64,000 bases of DNA from Papiliotrema nemorosa. Taxonomy: Eukaryota; Basidiomycota; Tremellomycetes; Tremellales; Rhynchogastremaceae. The notes under the pieces are model-generated. The model was not told where the DNA came from, did no database searches, and worked only from the letters and a program-made list of their open reading frames with translations. Made by a program: the position numbers and the translations under genes. Shown here one piece after another: positions 21,954-33,965 of this stretch (positions within the stretch are counted from its first letter, which is position 1; each line of letters begins with the position of its first letter). The stretch spans positions 186,001-250,000 of the forward strand of contig JASKOT010000004.1 in NCBI GenBank assembly GCA_032158125.1, read 5' to 3'.

Positions 21954-22326
21954 CGTGGAAAGTGCGTTTGTAGGGCAGATTGAACAAAGGAGCTGGAAAT
22001 TATCGATTCACCTCCACTTCACCATCTTCCTAGCCCGCGGACTTCACCTCGCATGGGATACATTCACGAGAGGTATAAAGCGGACAGGTAGCCTTAAAAG
22101 CGGGTATGAAAGCATCGAGGGCGAATATATACAGAACGTTACCCATCGATGTCCCCGCCGACTACGTCTTTGATCTCTTTATTGCTTCTGACCAGGTTGT
22201 AAACATGCCAACCCTGCCAATCGAGCTTCTACACAAACACATCTCCCTCTTCCTCAACAGCGTCATCAGCAGTAAACCAATCAAGGTGACCAGCCGAATC
22301 AGCCATCGCGGCGTTGGCGTAACCGC

Positions 22327-23671
22327 CTAAGCTGCAGGTGCAGCCTGAGTCTCCTCGGTGGCAGCTTTCACCTCGGCCTCCTCGATGGGCTTCATCTCGT
22401 TGGCAATCTTTGCCGAGATCTTTCGTTCACCAATGAGAGTACCCTCCACCTTGTCGACGGCCTCCTTTTGCTGAGAGGGGTCCTCGATCTCGACAAAACC
22501 GAATCCTCGCGAAGCTCGGAAAGGCTTTCCACCTCGAACTCGTCGAAGACCGCTAACGACCTTGGCGGATTTGACGGCGATCGACAGGTTGGTGAAGACG
22601 GCGGCGAGGTCATCATCATTGACGCTGAAGGGAAGATTGGAGACAAATATGGTGTTCTACAATCAGCCTTCACCTCGGTTGTATATGAGTACTCTTACAG
22701 GGCTGGCATCGTTGCTGAGCTCCAACTTTCGCTGAGGTGCCTTGGGTTTGGTCTTCTTCTCCTTGGTCTCAGTAGTAGCGCCCTCAGTCGCGTCTCCATC
22801 AATTCGAGCCTCAGAAGCAGCCGGCTTGTTCTTGCTCTTGCTCTTGTTCTTCTTGGGCTTCGCTGCTTTGGCTTCCACGTTGTCGGTGGTCGCCTCGGCT
22901 TCGCCTTCCGCCTCCTCGCTCTCGTTGCCGGGAACTCGTCTTCGTCCAGCCTGCTTAGTTAGCTCATGAAGGATATTGACTTCCGGCGACCCACCTTGGG
23001 AGCTCGCTTCTTCTTTGGCTTGGGCGAAGTTTCCTGCTCCGTCTCATTCTCACCACCCTTCTTCTCCTCCCTGGCAGCTCGCTCGGCTCGAGCAGCGTCT
23101 CGCTTGGCAATGATGCTTTCACGTCGTGCAGCCTGCTCCTCTCGAGATCGAGCTACCTGAAGTCTGACCTTTCGACCGTCGACCTCTACCGATCAGTGAT
23201 TCTAATTCTTCAACCAAAGGGGAGGAGGGAGGGAGACTCACCTTGATCGTTGAGCTTCTCGACGGCCTGGTTGGCTTGTTCTTCAGTCTTGTAGTGAACA
23301 AACGCGAAACCAGAAGCTCGCTTGTATTTTTGAGGGAGAATCACAGTGACCCTGCACCGCGTCAGCGGGTGATCCCAGTCTACTCAAACAAAGGAGACTC
23401 ACAGTTCTCCTCCAGCAGACGAGGCAAACTCTCGGACAGATTCCTCTGTCGCCTGAAGCGTAAGCATGTATTACCATCGAGGGCTGCGGCGAACCAACTT
23501 TGTACGAGAGATTACCAATGTAAACCTATGACACTTCAGCTATGACCCCCTCGACACAGCTAGCCAACTCACCCTGAAACCCTCATCCTGGGTATCTTGT
23601 TTGACCGCGTCTTGAGCGGGGGCGGTAGCAGTAGCAGTCGCATTGGCCGTCGTCTCTGTAGCAGCGGACAT
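22327..23671 (-). CDS. Protein with two RRM RNA-binding domains
   Basis: Start at 23671 (MSAATETTANATATATAPA). RRM1: VYIGNLSYK (RNP2), then YKRASGFAFVHYKTEEQANQAV (RNP1) after two introns. A linker rich in Arg, Glu, Lys and Pro (KPKKKRAPKAGRRR, several KKNKSKSKNK blocks) carries likely nuclear-localisation signals. RRM2: TIFVSNLPFSVNDDDLAAVF (RNP2) and FRASRGFGFVEIEDPSQQKEAV (RNP1). The C-terminus is an Ala/Glu tail. At least six introns. The arrangement resembles fungal nucleolar or mRNP-type proteins, but I cannot name an orthologue. Divergent from RAD1, with a purine-rich promoter containing a G16 run. Confidence 0.82.
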
Positions 23672-23837
23672 CTTGTTGATCTTGTGTGCGAATTGGGTCC
23701 GAGGTGGTGGAGTATAAGTTGACTTGTCGCGTGACGGTTCAGGCTCTTTGACGCCTTTTGACTGGGTTGACGAGGGTATAGGTCGGGGTATGGGGGTGGA
23801 GTAGCTTGGTAGCTAGCTGTGGTGTCTGTTGACTTGA

Positions 23838-23923
23838 ATGTACTTGAAAGGTAGGGAAGAGAGAAGAGAAAGAAAGGAAGGAAGAGGGGGAAGGGAGGGG
23901 TACAGGAGGGGGGGGGGGGGGGG
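23838..23923. repeat. Polypurine tract ending in a G16 homopolymer
   Basis: A run of A/G (AGGTAGGGAAGAGAG-type) begins near 23850 and ends in sixteen consecutive G at 23908-23923, followed by GGTGGTG-like sequence. It lies in the promoter shared by the RRM gene and RAD1. It could form a G-quadruplex and is a likely site of length variation or sequencing error. Confidence 0.8.
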
Positions 23924-24330
23924 TGGTGTGGTCGTGTCGACGAGGGAAATGCGGGGCCAATGCGATCGACGAGGTGGGTGGCGACACTCTCCCCCCCTTC
24001 CGGAGTTATGCGCCAATGTGGCGGTCGTCTTGGTAGGCCACCGTGGTCAGACCATACCTGACCTCCTATAGGATATGCATGCACGCAATATCTGCTAGAG
24101 GAGACATCTGGCCTGAGAGATCAACCTGACATTGGATCATGCAAGTACCAATCTGAAGAGCGCAGACCGCTTCTCGAGTGATGAAGGTTAACCGGGCAGA
24201 GAGGGGCAAGATCACCCAACTCCTACGCTTCGACCTCCACTCTGCGAGTCCACCTCATCTCAGCTCACCTTCGTGATTTTGCCTCATCCTCCCTTGGACT
24301 CACGAAAGACAACGCCCCGCAGTCAAGACC

Positions 24331-25806
24331 ATGGCGGAGGCCGGTAGTCCCGTGAGTAAATTCTATGTACAGTCAAAGCATGTATGCTGAGTACACAGGT
24401 CCTTTTAGCCGAGACAAACGATGTGCGCCCCTTTGCGAGGCTGCTTCGAGGTGTGGGTTTGAAGCCTGTGAGCTAGAAACCTCGACTCGATCGACATTAG
24501 CTCATCAAACCCATAGAATGCTGTGATGACTATATCCAAGGCGGGATTCGAGGTGACTGTCGAGGAGATCAAGACCATGTGCGGTAGGTTTTCTCTCCCT
24601 TCTTCGGTCGTTTCCTCCCCACTTCTTAGCCTGGACCCATTTCTCATGAGGCATAAAGCGACCTTCCAGCTCTTGGTTCCGGAAGCCTTAGGACCAACAT
24701 GTATATGTGTCTGGGAGGAATGGCTGAACATCAGCCATCGCGTGGATCCCGACGAACCTTTTCAACTCGTTTACCTATACCGAACCCGCCAACGACGAAC
24801 CAGCATGTTTTGAAATCTCCCTCGACGGTCTTCTCCAATGCCTCAACATCTTTGGCAACGCTACGACAGGTAGCAGCGCTCCTTTGATGAACATCAAAAG
24901 AAGATGGGCGGGAGAGGGTATTCCTGGAGAGAATGACGAGGAGGCCGTAGGGCCATCTAAAGGAAAAGGCAAGACGGGGATGATCATGAGGTGGCAGGGA
25001 CATGGTTTCCCTCTGACCGTCGATCTGTAAGCTGTCAACAACAGAGACTTCAGCGGCATTAGGTGTCTGATTCTCTAGTCAAGACGATGCAAAGGGACCG
25101 ACGACGACTTGTCAGATGAGGGTGTTGGAACCGGAGGAATTGATGAACCAAGAGTTCAATCAAGAGGACTGGTGAGCTGTCCGGCTGCTTTCTGTCTGTC
25201 TAGCTGAGGCGAAGTGTGCTGTACCTCATCATGAAGGTAAGCAGGATGATGAGACATACCGAGGGACTCGCTCATCATAGTCGGAATGGTTCAGAGACGC
25301 TCTGGCAGATCTTCCTCCAACCTCATCCAAGATCACCTTGACTGCTACACCTCGAAACGCTGCATATACGGGGAATGAGCCACAAGCTACTGCATCTTCC
25401 AACGCGAGGCGTACCCACCGAGCAGACGTGGGCAACTTTTCCATCAAAGCAGAAGGTGATTTCGGTACGACCGAGGTGAGCCTGCACACCGGCAGTATGT
25501 CATGCCTAGCTGACGAGAAGTTCGATTATCCTAACGACAAAGAAGTGATGGATCGATTTGATTGCGAAGAAGAAGTATCATTCACCTATCATTCGTCACA
25601 TTTCGCTTTGCTCAGTCGAGCTCTCCACCAATCTATCAAGATATGTCTACAGATCGAGTCGACGGGATTCTTGTGTCTACAGATAATGATGCCGGTCGGC
25701 GAGGGAGTTCCTGTTGGCTCACACTCAGGGATCCTCGAGTTCAAAGTGAGCCCCGGCTTCTACCCACGACTGATGCCAGATGCACGCGCTCGAGGATGAT
25801 GACTAG
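24331..25806 (+). CDS. RAD1: RAD1 subunit of the 9-1-1 checkpoint clamp
   Basis: PCNA-like subunit that with Rad9 and Hus1 forms the DNA-damage clamp (S. pombe Rad1, S. cerevisiae Rad17 by family). Start MAEAGSPVLLAETNDVRPFARLLR in two exons; then ISKAGFEVTVEEIKTM, the first clamp strand-helix unit; FNSFTYTEPANDEPACFEISLDGLLQCLNIFG; GNFSIKAEGDFGTTEV; and the C-terminal FALLSRALHQSIKICLQIESTGFLCLQIM. The last intron (about 25746-25779) leads to a final exon MHALEDDD ending at 25806. At least seven introns. Convergent with eIF1. Confidence 0.85.
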
Positions 25807-26024
25807 GCGAATCTGTCTTATACCAAGCACTGCCATATACCCCTCTCGTACCGCATCACCTCACGACCCAAATGCACGACCATCATGAAGCACCCAAGTG
25901 AAATGCCGAAGCGAAATGCTGCATAACGAAACATTACGAGAATAAACGGATGTATACTAATACACTCGTCGTGAATGACTGTGCTGTACGCGCAAGGGGC
26001 CGGTCGTGGACCTTCGTGATTGAT

Positions 26025-27006
26025 CTAGTACCCGTGGCTGAGGATCAGCATGGCATGATGCACAGATACGCTCTCGACTCACACAACAATGGTATCCTTG
26101 GCTTCCTTCTCGGTGACCAAGCCACAGCCCACCAAGAACTCCTTGACCTTCAATCGCTGATCGCCCTGGAGTTGGAGAATCTTTCCAAAATCGTTGGCCT
26201 TGGCAGCAGGCGCGGGAGAGTCTTCATCGTCGGAATCCGCTGAAGAAACTACGGTACCGTTACAGGCGAATTCCTTCTTCATGGCCTTGAGGATCTTCTT
26301 TGGGTCGAACTTGTCCGGGAGACCCTGGACAGTGGTGAGAGTCTTTCGACCATTTCGCTGTTGCAACCCTACACTATCAGGTCTGCTATCCTAGCTGAAC
26401 ATTCCGAAGTGACTCACGGATGTGGATCTTGTCGGATTTAGCTACGGCAGCTTCGATGGATGGGGTTCCTCTTTGGTTCTCGAATGGATCAGAGGTATCA
26501 AACGGGTCTATGAATCAGCCCAGATCCAACATCATTTTCCGCAATTGTCTCCGGCCATATTGCCCATGTCGCGTGACGTCTTTGAGCTCCCTCTACTCCT
26601 GGACCGGAGGATAAAGGAAGTATCACCCGACGGTTCAAGGCGGCCGAAGGGGAGTTGAAAGAGAAGACAAAATAACTCACCAACTTTAGGACCGAGGTTG
26701 GTGAGACCTCCAGCGGCTGAAGCTGCCGGCGCCTTTGCCTTTTTCGCAGTGGCGTCCACTTTGTTCTGTGTGGCTGGTGGATGGAGAGGGAATTCGAGTT
26801 GTTGTAGAAAACAAGATCAAGGTGTGCCAAGATAGAGGCGCAAGCAGTACACAATGACGACCGCAGCGAGGGATGGTCGTGATGAATAGCGCAGATGGTA
26901 GTCAGAGGCGATACACATGCGGGATGGAGGTGCAGCAAGAAGAAACCTTTGTCAGCGGAACTGCATTACCGATTCGCGCGGATCTGAGCTCACTGGTAGT
27001 GCTCAT
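26025..27006 (-). CDS. SUI1: Translation initiation factor eIF1 with an internal acidic insertion
   Basis: Binds the 40S subunit near the P site and enforces AUG selection. Five exons: 26994-27006, 26681-26773, 26418-26507, 26083-26368 and 26025-26037, total 495 nt, 164 aa (about 110 in yeast and human). No ATG exists in the second exon; the chain needs a 13-nt first exon (ATG at 27006) and a 220-nt intron, giving MSTTTQNKVDATAKKAK. Core: DPFENQRG, IHIRLQQRNGRKTLTTVQGL, KEFACNGTVV, ILQLQGDQRLKVKEFL, and DTIVVHGY at the end (needs the last short exon). Between CNGTVV and FGK lies an Asp/Ser/Ala/Pro-rich insertion. The ATG context (TTG before ATG) is weak, as is typical of eIF1 genes. Confidence 0.9.
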
Positions 27007-27248
27007 CAATTACTAAAAAGCGTCTGTCGGTTGGATCTCTCGCCGTTTATCTGTTTCTCGTAGAGATGAGGGGGTATAGGGAAGTAAAGGATAAGATCAA
27101 AGCGACGTGAATGTGGAAGATGCGCATCAAAGGGGTTGTAACCCCTCGAGTGATGCTGGGTGGCAAACCGAAGTCAGGGAGGCGGCGATATGGTCGTGTG
27201 GCAAATGACACATCAGCAGATTTGTTGACATTTACCACACCTTGCACC
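27007..27248. promoter_or_regulatory. Short divergent promoter of eIF1 and FYV7-like genes
   Basis: Only 242 bp separate the two ATGs, so one bidirectional promoter probably serves a translation factor and a ribosome-biogenesis factor. No clear TATA box is visible. Co-regulation is inferred from the layout. Confidence 0.5.
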
Positions 27249-28044
27249 ATGTCGCGGCCAAAGAAGAACAACGGGCCACCTGGAGCAGGGGGCAAAAAAC
27301 CCTCGGGGAAAGATGGGAAAGCGAAGCAGATGGGGCAAGGGGTCAGTGCAAGAGGAGGGAAAGAGAGGAAAAAGGGATTCCAAGTAGGTCCAGCACACGC
27401 AGCGAAGAATGCCTACTTGGGTAAAGGTGAGTCGAGCTCTGCCTCACCTAGTCATGTGTGTGCTGTGCTCATGGTCAGCCAAGAAGATCAAGGCCGACTT
27501 GATCATGAAGTCCAAGTTGAAAAAGTCGTATGCCAAGGTGGTCCAAGAAGAAGGTATCCAATCTGGTCGACTCAAATCGCGCAACGAAGCTGCCGAAGCT
27601 ACGGAGTCTGTCAATGCAAACGAAGCAGGACCTTCTGAACCCAGGAGAGAAGAAGGCAAATCGAGCGAAGCGAAGGAGAGAGGAGGTTCATTGAAGAGAA
27701 AGTTTAGCGGCAAGGGGGAGAAGCGCGAAACTCGTCCGCCCCGAGGGAAGGATATGCAGAGGGGTGAATCGAGCACTTCGACCAAAAGAGCCGTCAGGGC
27801 ATTATCACCTGGAGATATCGGACCGCCGATGCCCCAAAGTAGTCTGAAGGAATTGAAAAAGGAGGCTTTTGCGAAGTATCATCCTGCCCAATCCAGGTCG
27901 ACGACTGTATCGGCCCGTGGATCAGGCAGGAGTGTGAGCGGAGGGAGTATCGGGTCGTCGGCGACGGGCGGCAAGAGGGGACAGCCGAATATGGGTGCTA
28001 GGATGGGATTCTTATTGGAGAAGATCAAAAGGGATAGATCTTGA
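27249..28044 (+). CDS. FYV7-like rRNA-processing protein
   Basis: Small, very basic nucleolar-type protein. Two exons joined by an intron at about 27427-27478. The N-terminus is Lys/Gly-rich (MSRPKKNNGPPGAGGKKPSG); the conserved block is FQVGPAHAAKNAYLGK then AKKIKADLIMKSKLKKSYAKV across the intron, which matches the Fyv7/TAP26 pattern (a short helix of repeated K-x2-x-K pairs). The rest is disordered, with Ser/Arg/Glu runs, and ends NMGARMGFLLEKIKRDRS. Fyv7 acts in 40S maturation in yeast. Orthology rests on one short helix, so some doubt remains. Confidence 0.65.
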
Positions 28045-28305
28045 GCGAGGTCGAGGTGGAGGTGCGAACAAAAGGATCCGGACGATAATATGGAGGATGA
28101 GGATGAGGAGGACACAACGACGACAACGATACCTTGCAGACACGATACCCGACGATCACGAAACTTCACGAGATGACCAATGATCGATTCTTCACGGCAG
28201 ATATGTATAACGCATTCACCTCGTCATGCTAATCATGGTATCGTTCCTCGCTCTCATTGAATGTCCCCTCATGGTATATCTCGACTTCCAGAATCTCTTC
28301 ATGAC

Positions 28306-29971
28306 CTACAGCAGACAAGCAGCGGCGAGACCGACTGCACCGAGGACACCACCGATGGAGAAAGTGGTCAAACGCGCTATACGTCAATCAAGGATCTTCA
28401 TTCACCTCAGAGACGACCTACCAGCAGCACCTGTCGCAGCGGCAGCATCAGCGCCCGCACTTGTCGCTGTGCCTTGACCCGCAGAAGCGGAATCCGAGGT
28501 CGAAGCGGAGCCTCCCACAGGCCCGTAGACCGGATCATTCGCTGTAGAGTTGTTTTCCACTACGAAAGAATTGAGATCAGGTGGTGTCGTCCAGTTGGAA
28601 GGGAACGGTGTGGTCGGATCTAGCATTCCAGGATTGACCGCAAACATGTACCGGTTGTACCTGGACATGAGTACAGTGTAGATCGTTGCAGGGGAACGAC
28701 TCACATGACATTCTCAATGATCACTTCTTTGGTGATCACGGTCGTCTCGCCTGAACTTGCCCAAGCAGACATGTCCCACTTGTTACCCCAAGCCCAAGCG
28801 TCAGGAGCAGAAGCACATTTCGACTTGACACCTTCGTACATTTGCTTGGCTGCGGAGTCCTGGACGATCAGCGATGTACCCGATGCCGATTTGTTCAGGG
28901 ATACGAGAATGAAGGGTGACTTACCGAACCCTTCCACCTATCAATCCAACACTCCATACTGTCTCCAACACATGTACTACCTCCCCCGCTACCCGCTGTG
29001 CTTTTACCGACAGGCGCCGAGGTCTTCGTAGCCAGATCGGTCAGGTTGTTTGAGACGTTGGTCGTAGGTGGGTTGATCAGCCCGAACATGCCCTTTGAAC
29101 AATGGGCCATGACTGTACAATAGTAAAACTGCGGTGTGGACGCATTGCCTTGGACAACTTGGTCGAATGTCTGCGTGGCGTTCACTGTCATCAGTGGTCG
29201 CGCTTGAATAGGATTGAAGGGGATTCACGTTTCCCAGAGTCGAAAGCGAGAGAAGTGGTAGATCTATTGCAGACATTCTGACCATCTGACAGAGTGACAG
29301 TGTGAGGTCCGGCTCCCCAGATATAGTGCAGCGTATCACCCGGCTTGGCAGTCACCGCGAATGGAACTAAGCATCAGCTGAGCTCTGCATGTGAGCGAGA
29401 GCAGACTTACCGAATCGGAGAACACCTTGAGATGGCGCTACGATAATCGTGTGTGTCGTGGGACTTGCGGAATCTGTGCCGGATGGAGGCGGAGCTTGTC
29501 CGCCTCCCCCTCCTCCTCCACCGCCGAATTGTGCGTGACAAGTCTGACCTGGTCAACCTTCACTCCATGGCTAAGAGGTGATGTACCTGGAGACAGCTGT
29601 TGAGATCGGTCACTCCGCTTCCCCATGACCCTGAGCCGTATTGAGGCGTCTGATACGATCCCAAAGCGGTCTGTATATGAGCATCATCTCTATCGCGAAA
29701 GATAAACGGTCTCACGGTGATCGTTGTGGCGTGGACAATCGTCTTATCGCCAGACCATCCTTGATCATACCCGCCAGACTGGTCCCACTCTTATCAGCAT
29801 AACCATCCCTCTGGGACAACCGGGACTTACCGATCCACCGTCACCCTGGTATTGACTATCGTCCGACCATCCAGCGTCGTAAGAGCCGGAATCTGATGAT
29901 TCGTATCCAGGTGAGGGCGCCGCCAAAGCTACCGACAAAATTGGGAGAAGAGCAATCAACTTGGATAGCAT
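28306..29971 (-). CDS. GPI-anchored extracellular cupredoxin-domain protein
   Basis: Start at 29971: signal peptide MLSKLIALLPILSVALAAP. After a Ser/Gly/Asp-rich stretch with an acidic DSGSYDAGWSDDS segment comes a cupredoxin fold: VLRFVPFAVTAKPGDTLHYIWGAGPHTVT, then NVCNRS, FDQVVQGNASTPQFYYCTVMAHCSKGMFG. Probable copper ligands are His of GPHTV, Cys of YYC, His of AHC and Met of GMFG. A second domain follows (CVGDSMECWIDRWK, WGNKWDMSAWASSGETTVI). The last exon, after an intron at about 28366-28410, encodes RLTTFSIGGVLGAVGLAAACLL, a GPI signal, ending at 28306. At least six introns. Likely wall-associated; whether it binds copper is inference. Confidence 0.8.
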
Positions 29972-31016
29972 GTTTTCTGGTATTTTCAGCTGGATGTCCA
30001 ACTGTGACGGACATGATTCAACTTACTTTGGGTCCTGAGAGAGGACTAGGGGGAACGGCAGAACTTTTGGATGCTTTGTGCTCTTCTCAAAAGAGTTATT
30101 CGCTTGAAAGGACTTGATTATGGGCTGTTTACACGAACGCTGTTCGTTTAAGCAAAGATGGTAAAGGCCGTCACAGACGGAAAAGAACGTGAAAGCGAGT
30201 CAAGTGTTGGTTGAAGAAAGACGACGAGGTCTCGACCTTGCTCGAGTCATTTGATCTTATACCTCTTGATCATCGTGACGGTTGAGGATCGGACGACAAA
30301 AGCTCGTTTCTTGGTTGTCGGTCGTCATCATGAGTAAGAAGCACTGAAATACCGTTGCATGTCGATATCGGAAGGACATCCTTCAGGGATTGACGACTTG
30401 TCGTTCAGACGTAAGGGTAGTCAGACTGTCGTGGTGACTTGACTTCATACCTGACGACTGGTCGCTAGGGTCGTCCGAATTGTCCTCAACGACGAATGTG
30501 GTCTCTCCGTCGTCACGAGCATCCCATCAAGTCATCTCTGGTGTCTATGTTGACCATGGAAGGTGAGGGTGAGCATCGAGTGCACTCAGCATTGCCTTGG
30601 CACGGTCTCAACCTTGTGGCCGTTGATCCGGGAGAGCCGTGATGTGGTTGTGGTCCCTTTGGCCCTTAGCTCATGCGCAGAATCCGCATTGCTGTCTAAG
30701 GGTCATACTTGCCTCCTACACAGGCTGAGATCGTTTAACTGACTGTGAACATTGGCCGACTTGGCTGTCAAGTCGACGTACAAAGCCCTTCACAATGTGC
30801 TGCCCCTTTCATCGGGCCGACCTTGCGGCCGCCGGGTTTTCGGGGTTTGAGACATGTGATGTGATGGGAATGATGGGAATGCGGAGTTTTTGCCACCGGC
30901 CCCGTATTTGCCGAATGACTGAATGTCCCGTCTACTCCCCCTCTCTGTCAAGACAACACATGCCCCCCCGCCTCATTCACATCCCGACTTCATCCTCAAA
31001 GAGCACACCCTCGACC
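29972..31016. other. Long divergent intergenic region
   Basis: About 1 kb between the cupredoxin gene and the Zn2Cys6 gene. It is rich in short GTCGTC/GACGAC words (30220-30520) but I find no regular repeat or gene. Likely promoter DNA for both genes. Confidence 0.45.
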
Positions 31017-33965
31017 ATGATGGCATCGAACACTCACTCTGCAGAAACCACCACCGACCCCCATGCCCAAGATACAACTGCGGCAGAGAACGAACTACAA
31101 AAATCGCCCGGTCAACACTTACCCGAAACTTACTCGTATTCCCGACACGCATCCCCTTCTCACTCAGACACCATGTCTCCCAGGATTAAGCGTCGTCGAA
31201 CGCGAACACGAACTTCTTCTCCCGATACACACGTCTCCCAACTGCTGGATGAAGTATCGCCCTCGGTCTCAGAACACCTCACCCCAGATGTCCCGGAACA
31301 GCACGCGTCAACGGCCGCACCGCCCGATATACCCGGAAAGGACGAAAAACCTGTGAAATCGAAATTTCTCCCCTCCAAACGAGCAGGACAAGCTTGTCTA
31401 CGATGTCGGAAACAGAAATTGAGATGTTTGGGTGGGAATCCCTGTGATAGATGTATCAAGTCGGACTCTGCATGTGAATACGGTCGATCTGCGGGCGGAT
31501 CCGGAACACCCCATTCCAGTGCGAAAAAGGTCAAGACTGAGCCGAAAGATACTTCACCGTTACACAAACGAGGAGAAGACAAGGGTGGTAATGATAATCT
31601 GGGACTATTAGAATCGAGTGTAGCGAATCTGTTGGCGGGATTGGCGAATGGGTCACCTGCGAATGGGTTCACTCGAGGAGAACCTTCGCACCTTACAAAG
31701 CCGATGTCGACTAAAGACGCACCCATCACATCGGATGTAGCCTCTCGTCGGTCTTTGCTTGCTTCAGAATCAGCAGCCGCCAATACACCTCCCGCCGGAC
31801 CATCTCGTCCAACGTACCAGACTTCGAGCGGACTTACCCGTGCACCGGTGTACGATCTCTGGTCGAGGTATTCTGGACAGTCGGGCATATCCATTGGATC
31901 TCGTGTATTGCCATATGGCCAAAAGACCTCGGCCTCGCCCACCACGGGCACCGGACCCGAGCTGTTCAGAGCGTCCAGAAGTCCCGAAATGCACCTGTCA
32001 CAATTGAAGGATAAACCCTCGGATGCTCGTCCACCCATATCCTCCCATGGTAACGGACTCGGCCGCGCGGCGAATGCGCCTGGAGCCTCGATTGAGTTGA
32101 GCTCTGGCCGAGCTCATCGATATGACAATCGGGTCGACTGTACGTTGGATGATCCGATCAATACAGGGATAATGGACGTGACAGTTGCAGAGGTCTTGTT
32201 CAACTTGTGAGTGCCCCGTCGTTCCCTCGACGAGGATTTGGCTCATCAATCAGCTACATAGACCATTGCCATTCCTTCCTCCCCATTGTTAACGTCACAT
32301 CTGTGGACACGTTTGCCATGGTCAAAGAGAGTCCTGCGTTATTGTCTGCCATCATCGTCATCGCAGCTCGGTTCTATGTTCGATTCACGAAACGCATGCC
32401 GGATCGCAGAGATATCAAGCTCGACGACAAGGTCTTTCCGCGATTGGTCAATCTGGCCGAAATGCATCTCACACAAACCCTCCTACATCCTCAACACACT
32501 CTCGCAGACATGCAAGCTGTTTTGCTCGTGACGGCTTGGAGTTTACGTCCGCATGGACAGGGGCATGATATTTCGATCGTATCGAGTCATATGATCGCGA
32601 TGGGTCGAAGATTAGGATTAGAAAAGGTCTGGCCTCAAGTGTCGGAGCTGACCCGTACGAAACCCCTGGATCGGGAAGGAACGCAGAGATTCGAGGCATG
32701 TCTCCCACGTTGGCGAACTTGGTTGTGTGGTATAGGGTGAGTCATCATATCCCATGGTACACTCGTTGACATCCAGGCTCGACGGTTTCCTATCATTGCG
32801 CAATGGCAATGCGGGCAAGAGTCATCATGAGCTTGGCAATGTGGAAGATTTCCTCTCGCTCCGCCTCAACCAGTCCATTCCTAGACCAGGGTCATCGGCA
32901 TCGGTATCCCTATACGGCGATGTCTACCTGGCAAGTCTAATCCAGCTCGCCCATATCAGCCGAGACCTGAGCGATTGGGGCAACATGTTGGCTGATCGAG
33001 AACACGCGATTTTGATCGATTCGAGCCTCCAGCAAAAGTTCCGCAATACCGATGTATCGCTCCACGCCATGCTTAAAGACCTGAACGGTAAAGTAGACAA
33101 TTGGTCCCGCACTTGGCTGTACTCTGGCTCGTCTTACGCCATCTACCTCGGTCCATCTGCTCGTCTCGCCCGACTTCATGCGGAACACATCAAGTTGTGC
33201 ATCAACTCTTACGCCCTCAAAGCTGGGGTAGAGGGTGACGTGCAACTGAGCCAATCTCTCAAGAAAGCTTTGGTGGCTGCGATGGGCATCATCCAGGCTC
33301 ATTTCGATGCCGCTCAATCGGATCTAGTCTTGAGCTTTGCGGCAGATGTACGTCCCAACTTTGACAAAGCCTTGTTGTGCAGCATAACTGATATACAGGA
33401 TATGGTGATTGCCCTGGCTCAAGCTGCAGTGTTCCTCATCCGAATCGTCAAAGCTCCTCAATCTGTCCAGACCGTCCTCGACACGGAACGCAGCGTGTGC
33501 GTTCATTATGTCAAAATGACAATCGATCTGCTGGAAACTGCCGATCTGTCCGAAACTCGCCTAATGACATATCTTGCTCGATCTATCCGTGAAATTGCCC
33601 GTGGGGCAGGTATCATCGGTTCTTCAACTCAAAATCACAGTCCGCCCTTGACGGGGAACGACGATTCTCCGATCGATAGCACAAACGCGGTTAGGGCATT
33701 CGGCACGCTCCCGCATACAACCGGGTCTGGTCCTCAAGGACGATCGCAAAACAACGGGGCTGCAAGTGTAGACACTTTGATTGTCGATCCGGTCTTGCGG
33801 GATTTGTTGGGACTGCCGGGAGACGATTGGGCGCCTGCAGGATCGAGGACCAGCAATGCGGCTTTGGCGCTGGGAAAGGCTCGGCCAGTATATCATAGCT
33901 TGGGGATGGGACCTTTGGGAGGTTTAGGCATGACAGGACGATCTTGGGGTTTGAGAGGCCTGTGA
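31017..33965 (+). CDS. Zn2Cys6 fungal-specific transcription factor
   Basis: Sequence-specific DNA-binding regulator. Start at the ATGATGG of 31017 in good context (ACCATGATGG); the frame stays open up to 30795, so the start is not certain. Residues about 123-150 hold the zinc cluster CLRCRKQKLRCLGGNPCDRC...C (spacing C-2-C-6-C-5-C-2-C-6-C) preceded by FLPSKRAGQA. A long Ser/Pro linker follows, then a Fungal_trans-type middle region (FYIDHCHSFLPIVNV, LSAIIVIAARFYVRF, MQAVLLVTAWSL, ISIVSSHMIAMGRRLGLEK). Introns near 32208-32254, 32740-32776 and 33349-33402; the last is 54 nt and in frame. Target genes unknown; neighbours are a cupredoxin and a GT34 enzyme. Confidence 0.85.

Noticed and set aside
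26532..26759. eIF1 N-terminus starting at GTG (valine read as Met)
   Set aside because: A spliced 13-nt exon with a true ATG at 27006 joins in frame through good splice sites, so a non-AUG start is not needed.
31160..32038. Long (292-codon) minus-strand ORF opposite the Zn2Cys6 gene
   Set aside because: It is the mirror of the zinc-cluster exon; the plus strand has the clear zinc motif and this frame has no domain.
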